Of a stretch of DNA of 64,000 nucleotides, positions 25,666 through 33,171 are shown piece by piece. A program made the translations under genes and the position numbers. Position 1 is the stretch's first letter; the number at the start of each line of letters is the position of its first letter. Source of the DNA: Streptomyces ortus (GTDB lineage Bacteria; Actinomycetota; Actinomycetes; Streptomycetales; Streptomycetaceae). The notes beneath the pieces were generated by a model. It ran no database searches, was not told the origin of the DNA, and saw only the letters and a program-made list of their open reading frames with translations. The stretch spans positions 3,314,018 through 3,378,017 of the forward strand of contig NZ_JAIFZO010000002.1 of NCBI RefSeq assembly GCF_026341275.1. Reading direction: 5' to 3'.

Positions 25666-26298
25666 TCAGGCCGCTCTGATGCGTTGGGCCGCCGCCGCCG
25701 TGCGCGGACCCGTGCCCAGCGCGAGAGCCGCGCGCAGGTCCGCGCCGGTGTCCACGTCCTGGCGTACGGAATCCACCCCGCTCAGGAGAAGTTCCGTGGC
25801 GCCCGAGGCGTGATGGCGCGCGCGGGAATCCGTTCCGAAAGAGGGCAGCAATTCCTGGCCCGGGGACGCGGCCAGGAGAGTGGTGCCGATTCCGGCGGCA
25901 TCCGCGAGGAAAGCGCGGGGGAATTCGGCGGCGGCCGTGAGCACACGGCCCAATTCGAGAGGGCGCAGCGCGGGCAGATCGGCGTTCAGCGCGGCCAGCG
26001 GAGTGTGCGGGTTCGCAGTCCGTACGACTGCCCCCGCGTGCCGCAGGGCGGCGTTCAGGCCGCCCCCGGGCTCGTCCGGGACGATCCGGGCACCCAGGGC
26101 GGCCAGTTCGCGCCCGGCCAGCGCGTCGCCCGTGACTACGGCCACATCCGCGACCTCCGGGCAGGCCAGCGCCGCGGCCACGGTGTCCTGTGCGAAGGCG
26201 AGGGCGAGCCCGGACCGCAGACCGTCGGCTGCGGTGTCCGAGAGCCTGCTCTTCGCCCGCGCAAGGGCTTTGAGAGGTACGACCATGATCCATTGCAC
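25666..26298 (-). CDS. fbiD: Phosphoenolpyruvate/2-phospholactate guanylyltransferase of F420 synthesis
   Basis: A 210-residue CofC/FbiD-type nucleotidyltransferase. It activates phosphoenolpyruvate (in actinobacteria) or 2-phospholactate with GTP, in the first step of the side-chain attachment of cofactor F420. Conserved parts: VVPLKALARAKSRLSD at the N-terminus (nucleotide loop), VADVAVVTGDALAGRELAALGARIVPDEPGGGLNAALRHA, LAALNADLPALRP with the metal-binding Asp, and GTTLLAASPG and LRSFGTDSRARH-like segments near the C-terminus. A GTG at 26298, with GAGG five bases upstream, is chosen; an ATG at 26286 is possible. The only F420-type enzyme candidate in the window is the LLM protein at the right end. 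Confidence 0.9.
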   Translation of the reverse strand: MQWIMVVPLKALARAKSRLSDTAADGLRSGLALAFAQDTVAAALACPEVADVAVVTGDALAGRELAALGARIVPDEPGGGLNAALRHAGAVVRTANPHTPLAALNADLPALRPLELGRVLTAAAEFPRAFLADAAGIGTTLLAASPGQELLPSFGTDSRARHHASGATELLLSGVDSVRQDVDTGADLRAALALGTGPRTAAAAQRIRAA

Positions 26299-26442
26299 GA
26301 GCGCCTCGTCCCTCCCTTGTCCCTCCCATTGTCCCCCGGACACCGCGGCGGGGCCGAAGCCGGGGCGTACGGTGTTCTCGACAGACCGGCGGCCTGGGGT
26401 GACACTTGTGCGGCCCCCAAGGCCCAAGAGGAAGGTGTTCGC

Positions 26443-27309
26443 GTGTCCCGCCGCAGAATCGGCTTCTGGTACCGCTTCTCGGCGGTCCTCGTCAAACCGC
26501 CGCTGGTGGTTCTGATCAAGCGGGACTGGCGCGGAATGGAGAACATTCCTGCCGAGGGCGGATTCATCACCGTGGTGAACCACAATTCTCACGCCGACCC
26601 GTTCGCGTACGGGCACTTTCAGTACAACACCGGCCGGGTTCCGCGTTTTCTCGCCAAGAGCGGGCTTTTCAAGAGCGGATTCGTGGGGGCGGCCATGCGG
26701 GGCACCGGGCAGATCCCGGTGTACCGCGAGAGTTCCGACGCGCTCAGCGCCTACCGCGCCGCCATCGACGCCGTGGAGCGCGGGGAGTGCGTCGCCTTCT
26801 ATCCCGAGGCCACCCTCACCCGTGACCCCGACCTGTGGCCGATGGCCGGCAAGACGGGCGCCGCCCGGGTCGCCCTGCAGACCAGGTGCCCGGTGATCCC
26901 GGTGGCCCAGTGGGGCGCCAACCACCTGCTGGCCCCGTACGCGAAGAAGCCCGACCTCCTGCCGCGCAAGACGCACCATGTGCTGGCGGGCCCGCCCGTG
27001 GACCTCTCCCGGTTCTACGACAAGGAGATGACCCCCGCCCTCCTGAAGGAGGCCACCGAGGTCATCATGGCCGCGATCACCGCGCAGCTGGAGCTGATCC
27101 GCGGCGAGAAGGCGCCGGCCACGCGGTACGACCCGCGCCTGGTCCGTATCGAGCAGCGGCGCGGGACACGGGAACAGGACGAGCAGGAAGCGCACGACGA
27201 GCACGACGAACTGAACGCGCGCCGCGAGCCGGCCGCGCGGGAGAAGTCCGCACGGGAAACCGTGCGGGACACGACCGAGGCAGAGCACGAAAAGAGGCAC
27301 GGCAAGTGA
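26443..27309 (+). CDS. Lysophospholipid acyltransferase (1-acylglycerol-3-phosphate acyltransferase family)
   Basis: A 288-residue PlsC-family acyltransferase. Motif I is VVNHNSHADPF (NHxxxxD), with GQIPVYRES as motif II, FYPEATLTRD as motif III and CPVIPVAQWG as motif IV. It makes or remodels phosphatidic acid. The last 55 residues are highly charged (repeats of E/R/H/D) and probably not part of the fold. A GTG at 26443 follows AGGAAGG; longer upstream frame is antisense to fbiD. Its TGA overlaps the GTG of gpsA (GTGA), which makes the coupling to glycerol-3-phosphate supply explicit. Confidence 0.9.
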   Translation: MSRRRIGFWYRFSAVLVKPPLVVLIKRDWRGMENIPAEGGFITVVNHNSHADPFAYGHFQYNTGRVPRFLAKSGLFKSGFVGAAMRGTGQIPVYRESSDALSAYRAAIDAVERGECVAFYPEATLTRDPDLWPMAGKTGAARVALQTRCPVIPVAQWGANHLLAPYAKKPDLLPRKTHHVLAGPPVDLSRFYDKEMTPALLKEATEVIMAAITAQLELIRGEKAPATRYDPRLVRIEQRRGTREQDEQEAHDEHDELNARREPAAREKSARETVRDTTEAEHEKRHGK

Positions 27310-28325
27310 CGACATCCGGCAGGCCCGTCAAGGCGACCGTCTTCGGGACCGGATCGTGGGGCACCGCCTTCGGCATGGTGCTCGCCGACGCCGGGTGCGA
27401 CGTGACGCTGTGGGGACGGCGCGCCGAGATCGCGGAAGCGGTCAACTCCACCCGCACCAACCCCGACTACCTGCCGGGCATCGAACTCCCGGAGAACCTG
27501 CGGGCCACCTCGGACGCCGCCGAGGCCGCCCACGACGCCGACTTCACCGTGCTCGCCGTGCCCTCGCAGACCCTGCGCGAGAACCTGGCCGACTGGGCGC
27601 CGCTGCTCGCGCCCGGCACGGTCCTCGTCTCCCTCATGAAGGGCGTCGAACTCGGCTCCGCCATGCGGATGAGCGAGGTGATCGAGGACGTCGCGAAGGT
27701 CGGCGCCGACCGGATCGCCGTGGTCACCGGGCCCAACCTGGCCCGTGAGATCGCCGCCCGGATGCCCGCCGCCGCCGTCGTCGCGTGCACGGACGAGGGC
27801 GTGGCCCAGCGGCTCCAGACCGCCTGCCACACGCCGTACTTCCGGCCGTACACCAACACCGACGTGGTGGGCTGCGAACTCGGCGGCGCGGTCAAGAACG
27901 TCATCGGCCTCGCCGTCGGCATCGCGGACGGCATGGGCCTCGGCGACAACACCAAGGGGTCCCTCATCACCCGGGGTCTGGCGGAGACCACCCGGCTCGG
28001 GCTCAGGATGGGCGCCGACCCGCTGACGTTCGCCGGACTCGCGGGCCTGGGCGACCTCGTCGCGACCTGCTCCTCGCCGCTCTCGCGCAACCACACCTTC
28101 GGCACGAACCTCGGCCGCGGCATGACCCTCCAGGAGACCATCGCGGTCACCAGGCAGACCGCCGAGGGCGTCAAGTCCTGCGAGTCCGTACTGGACTTGG
28201 CGCGCCGGCACGGAGTCGACATGCCCATCACGGAGACCGTCGTCGAGATCGTCCACGAGGGCAAGCCGCCGGTCGTCGCCGTCAAGGAACTGATGTCGCG
28301 CAGCGCCAAGCCGGAACGGCACTGA
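27306..28325 (+). CDS. gpsA: Glycerol-3-phosphate dehydrogenase [NAD(P)+]
   Basis: A 339-residue enzyme that reduces dihydroxyacetone phosphate to sn-glycerol-3-phosphate for phospholipids. The N-terminal Rossmann motif is VFGTGSWGTAFGMVLADAG. Catalytic Lys lies in ELGGAVKNVIGLAVGIADGMGLGDN, preceded by VTGPNLAREIA; ADPLTFAGLAGLGDLVATCSSPLSRNH is the conserved C-domain. It starts at the GTG overlapping the acyltransferase stop codon. ddl follows after 58 bp. Confidence 0.96.
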   Translation: MTTSGRPVKATVFGTGSWGTAFGMVLADAGCDVTLWGRRAEIAEAVNSTRTNPDYLPGIELPENLRATSDAAEAAHDADFTVLAVPSQTLRENLADWAPLLAPGTVLVSLMKGVELGSAMRMSEVIEDVAKVGADRIAVVTGPNLAREIAARMPAAAVVACTDEGVAQRLQTACHTPYFRPYTNTDVVGCELGGAVKNVIGLAVGIADGMGLGDNTKGSLITRGLAETTRLGLRMGADPLTFAGLAGLGDLVATCSSPLSRNHTFGTNLGRGMTLQETIAVTRQTAEGVKSCESVLDLARRHGVDMPITETVVEIVHEGKPPVVAVKELMSRSAKPERH

Positions 28326-28383
28326 GCCACCCCGCCACCGGCCGCTGACTCAGGGTCCTGCCACCGGGTACCCTCAACCCGAT

Positions 28384-29541
28384 ATGAGCACCGAGAACCT
28401 TCCCCAGAGCCCTGAGCAGCCGCCTCGCAAGCCGCGCGTGGCCGTCGTCTTCGGCGGGCGCAGCTCCGAACACGGGATCTCCACGGTCACTGCCGGAGCC
28501 GTCCTGCGGGCCGTCGACCGGACCAAGTACGACGTCCTGCCGATCGGGATCACCCGGGAGGGCCGCTGGGTGCTCACGGCCGACGACCCGGAGCGCATGA
28601 CGATCAGCGAGCGTCGTACGCCCGACGTCGAGGCACTCGCCGAGTCGAGCGAGGGCGGCGTGATCCTGCCCGTCGACCCCGCCAGCCGCGAGGTGGTCTA
28701 CAGCGAACCGGGCTCGGTGCCCAAGGCGCTCGGCGAGGTCGACGTCGTCTTCCCGATGCTGCACGGCCCGTACGGCGAGGACGGCACCCTGCAGGGTCTG
28801 CTGGAGCTCTCCGGTGTCCCGTACGTCGGCTCGGGTGTGCTCGCCTCGGCCGTCGGCCAGGACAAGGAGTACATGAAGCGGGTGTTCACCTCCTTCGGGC
28901 TGCCGGTCGGCCCGTACGTGGTGATCCGTCCCCGTGAGTGGGAGCAGGACGAGTCGGCGGCCCGCAAGAAGATCATCGACTTCGCGGGGGAGCACGGCTG
29001 GCCGCTCTTCGTGAAGCCCGCGCGCGCGGGGTCGTCGATCGGCATCACCAAGGTCGACGACCTGTCCGGCCTCGACGAGGCGATCGAGGCGGCCCGGCAC
29101 CACGACCCGAAGTTCCTCGTGGAGGCGCTCCTGCGCGGTCGCGAGATCGAGTGCGGGGTCCTGGAGTTCGAGGACGGGCCCCGGGCGTCCGTGCCGGCCG
29201 AGATCCCGCCGGTGCAGTCGCACGCGTACTACGACTTCGAGGCGAAGTACATCGACTCGACGCCCGGCATCGTGCCGGCCCCGCTGACCCCCGAGCAGAC
29301 CACGGAGATCCGGCGCCTGGCCGTCGAGGCCTTCGATGCCGCGTCCTGCGAGGGTCTGGTCCGCGCGGACTTCTTCCTCACGGAGGACGGCGAGTTCGTG
29401 ATCAACGAGATCAACACGATGCCCGGCTTCACTCCGATCTCCATGTACCCCAAGATGTGGGAAGCGACGGGAGTCCCGTACCCGGAACTGGTGGACCGCC
29501 TGATCCAGGCGGCCCTGCACCGCCCGACGGGCCTGCGCTAA
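28384..29541 (+). CDS. ddl: D-alanine--D-alanine ligase
   Basis: A 385-residue ATP-grasp ligase making D-Ala-D-Ala for peptidoglycan. Signatures: VVFGGRSSEHGIS at the N-terminus, HGPYGEDGTLQGLLEL, FVKPARAGSSIGITKV, and RADFFLTEDGEFVINEINTMPGFTPISMYPKMWEATG. YDFEAKYIDSTP contains the Tyr that favours D-Ala rather than D-lactate as second substrate (YxxK omega-loop type). That indicates an ordinary vancomycin-sensitive ligase. The ATG lies 58 bp after gpsA. Confidence 0.96.
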   Translation: MSTENLPQSPEQPPRKPRVAVVFGGRSSEHGISTVTAGAVLRAVDRTKYDVLPIGITREGRWVLTADDPERMTISERRTPDVEALAESSEGGVILPVDPASREVVYSEPGSVPKALGEVDVVFPMLHGPYGEDGTLQGLLELSGVPYVGSGVLASAVGQDKEYMKRVFTSFGLPVGPYVVIRPREWEQDESAARKKIIDFAGEHGWPLFVKPARAGSSIGITKVDDLSGLDEAIEAARHHDPKFLVEALLRGREIECGVLEFEDGPRASVPAEIPPVQSHAYYDFEAKYIDSTPGIVPAPLTPEQTTEIRRLAVEAFDAASCEGLVRADFFLTEDGEFVINEINTMPGFTPISMYPKMWEATGVPYPELVDRLIQAALHRPTGLR

Positions 29542-29551
29542 CACCCCCACA

Positions 29552-29615
29552 AGGGGCGCGGGGAACGGCGCAGTCCTTTGCCGTTGCTCTTAAGGGGCGC
29601 GGGGAACTGCGCAAC
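29552..29615 (+). repeat. Two copies of a dispersed 23-bp intergenic repeat
   Basis: Copies of AGGGGCGCGGGGAACGGCGC (variant AACTGCGC in the second) start at 29552 and 29593, directly after ddl. The same element recurs at 35046-35201, 42704 and 47052-47159, always downstream of a gene and always in this orientation. Confidence 0.9.
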
Positions 29616-29675
29616 CTCAGCCACGGCGTACCCGCACCCGACAGCGAACCGGCGCAGCGCGAACCGGCGGGGCCG

Positions 29676-30185
29676 TCAATCAGCGATCCCCTCGGGAACC
29701 GCCTCCTTGATGGCCCCGGCCAGATCGACAAGAACAGAAGCCGTGTCCCGCCCCGCCGGCACGGTCACCTCGACGTACACGGCCCGCCGCGCGGAGGTGA
29801 AGCGGGTCACCCCGCCGTCCCGCTCCTCCATCAGCCACCCCACCCCGTTGACCCCGCCCCCGATCGCATCGGGATCGCTCCCGTCGGCCACCTTGGGGTC
29901 GACCATCTTCGCGGGCCGCGACACCCCGCAGCGCAGTATGATCGCCGGGCTTCCCCAGCCCGCGGTCAGCGCCGACCGGGGCTCGGGATCCTTCCGATCG
30001 AGCCCGTCCACCTTCCGTGGCAACGACTTGTCCAGGTTCTGGCACAGCTTGGCGGCCTTCGCCCCCGGACTGGGAACCGCGACCGGGGCGTTGTCGTCTG
30101 CTGAGGAGCAGCCCGTGGCAGCGATCAGCAGAACGAGGGCGGGCAGCCCGACCAAAGAAGCACGCCGGTGACGGAAGAAGTCCAC
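29676..30185 (-). CDS. DUF3515-family lipoprotein
   Basis: A 169-residue exported protein of the DUF3515 type. The N-terminus is basic (MDFFRHRRASLVG) and then hydrophobic, with lipobox LIAATGC; Cys26 would be lipidated. The mature part has two further cysteines (AKLCQNLDKSLPRKVDGLDR and PAIILRCGVSRP) that could pair. The family is actinobacterial and uncharacterised. It lies next to ddl and thiL, as remembered in S. coelicolor. Confidence 0.85.
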   Translation of the reverse strand: MDFFRHRRASLVGLPALVLLIAATGCSSADDNAPVAVPSPGAKAAKLCQNLDKSLPRKVDGLDRKDPEPRSALTAGWGSPAIILRCGVSRPAKMVDPKVADGSDPDAIGGGVNGVGWLMEERDGGVTRFTSARRAVYVEVTVPAGRDTASVLVDLAGAIKEAVPEGIAD

Positions 30186-30205
30186 CGGCCCAGCGTAGAC
30201 GGGGA

Positions 30206-30439
30206 CTACAGGTGCACGACCGGGCAGGTCAGGGTACGCGTGATGCCGTCCACTTGCTGGACCCGCGCGACCACCATGCGGCCGAGCTCGTCCACCGTGT
30301 CGGCCTGGGCCCGCACGATGACGTCGTACGGCCCGGTCACGTCCTCGGCCTGGATCACCCCCGAAATCTTGCTGATCGTCTCGGCGACGGTCGACGCTTT
30401 GCCGACCTCCGTCTGGATCAGGATGTACGCCTGTACCAC
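30206..30439 (-). CDS. Stand-alone Lrp/AsnC ligand-binding domain protein
   Basis: A 77-residue protein consisting only of the RAM/Lrp effector fold: VVQAYILIQTEVGKASTVAETISKISGVIQAEDVTGPYDVIVRAQ, then TLTCPVVHL. No DNA-binding helix is present. Such single-domain proteins oligomerise and may sense amino acids or modulate full-length Lrp regulators. The GTG at 30439 has GGAGG seven bases upstream. It is followed, 20 bp away, by the DUF3515 lipoprotein gene in the same direction. Confidence 0.87.
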   Translation of the reverse strand: MVQAYILIQTEVGKASTVAETISKISGVIQAEDVTGPYDVIVRAQADTVDELGRMVVARVQQVDGITRTLTCPVVHL

Positions 30440-30657
30440 GGAACCTCCAGGGCGGCCACGAGGATCATGTGGGGAAAAGGAACGCCACGGTATCGCGTCG
30501 CCGCACGCCACGGGGAGACCCGCGGAGGCGGGGGCTTGCGCGCCAGGGTGCACGGACCGCACAGGTTGACGGTCGATTCGACGGTACCGACGTACGGGAC
30601 GCCCCGCGACCGGACGCACGCAGCACGGACGCGGTCACAGATGTAGTCACAGACGCA

Positions 30658-30745
30658 GTCACGCGAGCACCAGAAGCAGCACCAGCAGCACCGGAAACAG
30701 CACCGGAAACAGCACCAGCAGCACCGGAAACAGCACCAGAGACAG
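30658..30745. repeat. CAGCACC-GGAAA imperfect repeat tract upstream of thiL
   Basis: Overlapping copies of CAGCACCGGAAA and CAGCACCAG make an A-rich, low-GC3 tract just before the thiL start. Read in one frame it would encode APET/APAAPET repeats. Confidence 0.8.
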
Positions 30746-30791
30746 ACAGGACGACTCGCCTCATGGGCACGAAGGGAACAGGTGAGACTCG

Positions 30792-31757
30792 GTGAAGGGA
30801 ACCGTGGGCGAGTTGGGGGAGTTCGGGCTCATCAAGGAGCTCACTTCCCGGCTCACCACCACCCCGGCGGTACGCGTCGGGCCGGGTGACGACGCGGCGG
30901 TCGTGGCCGCCCCCGACCGCAGGGTCGTGGCGAGCACCGACATCCTCCTGGAGGGGCGGCACTTCAGGCGCGACTGGTCCACGGCGTACGACGTCGGGCG
31001 CAAGGCCGCAGCACAGAACCTCGCGGACATCGCCGCCATGGGCGCGGTGCCGACCGCACTGCTGCTCGGCCTGGTCGTCCCGGCCGAGCTGCCCGCCACC
31101 TGGCCCTCCGAGCTGATGGACGGCCTGCGCGACGAGTGCCAGGTCGCGGGCGCGGCCGTGGTCGGCGGAGACGTCGTACGCGGCGACACCATCACCGTGG
31201 CGATCACCGCGCTCGGTGATCTGCGCAACCACGAGCCGGTGACCCGGGCCGGCGCCCGCCCCGGCGACGTGGTGGCCGTGACGGGGTGGCTGGGCTGGTC
31301 CGCGGCCGGGCACGCCGTGCTCTCCCGCGGTTTCCGCTCGCCGCGCGCCTTCGTGGAGGCCCATCGGCGCCCGGAACCGCCGTACCACGCGGGCCCCGCG
31401 GCGGCCGGTCTCGGCGCGACCTCCATGACGGACGTCAGCGACGGGCTGATCGCCGACCTCGGGCACATCGCCGAGGCCAGCAAGGTACGCATCGACATCC
31501 GCTCCGGTGCCGTCGACATCCCCACGCAGATGAACGACATCGGTCAGGCCGTCGGCGTGGACCCGATCCAGTGGGTGCTCACCGGCGGCGAGGACCACGC
31601 GATCGTCGCGACCTTCCCGGTGGACGTGAAGCTGCCCGCCCGCTGGAAGGTGATCGGCGAGGTCCTCAACCCGTCGGCGCTGCCCCAGGTCACGGTCGAC
31701 GGGGCGCCCTGGACCAGCAAGGGCGGCTGGGACCACTTCGGGGACATCGAGTCATGA
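30792..31757 (+). CDS. thiL: Thiamine-monophosphate kinase
   Basis: A 321-residue AIR-synthase/PurM-fold kinase that phosphorylates thiamine phosphate to thiamine diphosphate. Conserved features: GELGEFGLIKEL, VGPGDDAAVV with metal-binding Asp, STDILLEGRHFRRDW, GRKAAAQNLADIAAMGA, GGDVVRG, and MTDVSDGLIADLGHIAEAS. The GTG at 30792 begins inside the stop of a questionable upstream reading frame. Its own stop overlaps the ATG of thiD, giving a two-gene thiamine operon. Confidence 0.95.
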   Translation: MKGTVGELGEFGLIKELTSRLTTTPAVRVGPGDDAAVVAAPDRRVVASTDILLEGRHFRRDWSTAYDVGRKAAAQNLADIAAMGAVPTALLLGLVVPAELPATWPSELMDGLRDECQVAGAAVVGGDVVRGDTITVAITALGDLRNHEPVTRAGARPGDVVAVTGWLGWSAAGHAVLSRGFRSPRAFVEAHRRPEPPYHAGPAAAGLGATSMTDVSDGLIADLGHIAEASKVRIDIRSGAVDIPTQMNDIGQAVGVDPIQWVLTGGEDHAIVATFPVDVKLPARWKVIGEVLNPSALPQVTVDGAPWTSKGGWDHFGDIES

Positions 31758-32602
31758 GCACCCCGCCGGGTGTCCCCGCCCGCACTCCGCCGAGTGTCCC
31801 GCCCCGTACCCCGCCGCGTGTGCTGACGGTCGCGGGTTCCGACTCCGGTGGCGGGGCCGGGATCCAGGCCGACCTGAAGACCATGCTCGCGCTCGGCGTG
31901 CACGGCATGAGCGTGCTCACCGCCGTCACCGCGCAGAACTCCCTCGGTGTCCAGGGCGCCTGGGAGCTGCCGGTGGAGGCGGTGCGCGCCCAGTACCGCA
32001 GCGTGGCCGACGACATCGGCGTCCAGGCTGTCAAGACCGGCATGCTCTCCTCCGCCGAACTCGTGGAGGCCGTCGCCGAGTTGATCGGCGGCACCGACGC
32101 GCCGACGGTGGTCGACCCGGTCGGCGTCTCCAAGCACGGGGACTCCCTGCTGGCCTCGTCCGCCCTGGACTCCGTACGGACGAGGCTGCTCCCGGTGGCC
32201 ACGGTGGCGACACCGAACCTCGACGAGGTGGCCCAGCTCACGGGCGTGACGGTCGAGTCGGAGGACGGGATGCGGCGGGCGGCGGAGGCCGTGCTGTCGT
32301 ACGGGCCCGACTGGGCGCTGATCAAGGGCGGCCACCTGAGCGGGGACGCGGTGGACTTCCTCACCGACGGCTCCGACGAGCTGTGGCTGCGTGCGCCCCG
32401 GTTCGACAACCGGCACACGCACGGCACGGGATGCACGCTCGCGAGCGCGATCGCCTCGGAACTGGCGAAGGGGCGGTCGGTGCCGGACGCGGTCGTGGCG
32501 GCGAAGGAGTACGTCACCGGGGCGATCGCGGCCGGCTTCTCGCTCGGGGCCGGGATCGGCCCGGTCCATCACGGCTGGCGGCTCACCTCAGCCACCGGGT
32601 AG
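31754..32602 (+). CDS. thiD: Hydroxymethylpyrimidine/phosphomethylpyrimidine kinase
   Basis: A 282-residue ribokinase-fold enzyme phosphorylating HMP to HMP-PP for thiamine synthesis. Motifs: VLTVAGSDSGGGAGIQADLKTMLALG, TAVTAQNSLGVQG, IGVQAVKTGMLSSAE, and the C-terminal THGTGCTLASAIASELAKG with catalytic Cys/anion hole. The first 20 residues are a short Pro/Thr repeat (PARTPPSVPPRTPP) not found in the fold. The ATG overlaps the thiL stop (ATGA). Confidence 0.95.
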   Translation: MSTPPGVPARTPPSVPPRTPPRVLTVAGSDSGGGAGIQADLKTMLALGVHGMSVLTAVTAQNSLGVQGAWELPVEAVRAQYRSVADDIGVQAVKTGMLSSAELVEAVAELIGGTDAPTVVDPVGVSKHGDSLLASSALDSVRTRLLPVATVATPNLDEVAQLTGVTVESEDGMRRAAEAVLSYGPDWALIKGGHLSGDAVDFLTDGSDELWLRAPRFDNRHTHGTGCTLASAIASELAKGRSVPDAVVAAKEYVTGAIAAGFSLGAGIGPVHHGWRLTSATG

Positions 32603-32641
32603 CCGGGCCGGGTAGGTCGGCCGTGCGGCCCGGGAACAGCA

Positions 32642-32674
32642 GAAAGCCGGTCCTCCGTGAGGGGGACCGGCTTT
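32642..32674. terminator. Convergent terminator between thiD and rpmB
   Basis: AAAGCCGGTCC and its complement GGACCGGCTTT form an 11-bp stem lying between two converging genes. Confidence 0.75.
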
Positions 32675-32712
32675 GAGCGGTGGACCAGCAGTGGCTGCGC
32701 GCTGTGCAGATG

Positions 32713-32898
32713 TCAGCGCGAGACCTTGCCGGCCTTGATGCACGAGGTGCAAGCGTTGACGCGCTTCGGCGTCCCGCTGACCACGGTACGGACGCGCTGG
32801 ATGTTCGGGTTCCAGCGACGGGACGTACGGCGGTGCGAGTGCGAGATGCTGTTGCCGAAGCTCGGCCCCTTGCCACAGACGTCGCAGTTGGCAGCCAC
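32713..32898 (-). CDS. rpmB: Ribosomal protein L28, zinc-ribbon form
   Basis: A 61-residue L28 with GKGPSFGNSISHSHRRTSRRWNPNIQ and VRTVVSGTPKRVNACTSCIKAGKV. The Cys pairs CDVC and CTSC make it the zinc-binding (C+) form. The Cys-less paralogue that streptomycetes use under zinc starvation must lie elsewhere. Single gene, divergent from the DAK2 gene. Confidence 0.96.
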   Translation of the reverse strand: MAANCDVCGKGPSFGNSISHSHRRTSRRWNPNIQRVRTVVSGTPKRVNACTSCIKAGKVSR

Positions 32899-33171
32899 GG
32901 GTCACTCCAAAGACTTCAGATGCTCTTACGGTGGATCCCGGCATGCCGGGATCAGGATCGTAGGATCTGAGTGGCGCTGCCAGGGGGAAGGCCCGATCGG
33001 ATCGGGCAACCGGAGCAGCATACAACGACTGCGTCCGTACAACGAAACTACCATGTCCCGCGCGGGGTCCCTCCCGGCCCTCTTCCGGCCGGCACCCCAC
33101 CTGGGTCTACGCTGCGTCGGACGTTCGGCGCTCGGTCCGGCCGCTCGGACCGGCTGCTCAAGGAGGCGCAG

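Noticed and set aside
25606..26442. N-terminal extension of the acyltransferase over fbiD
   Set aside because: It is antisense to fbiD, and a good ribosome site precedes the GTG at 26443.
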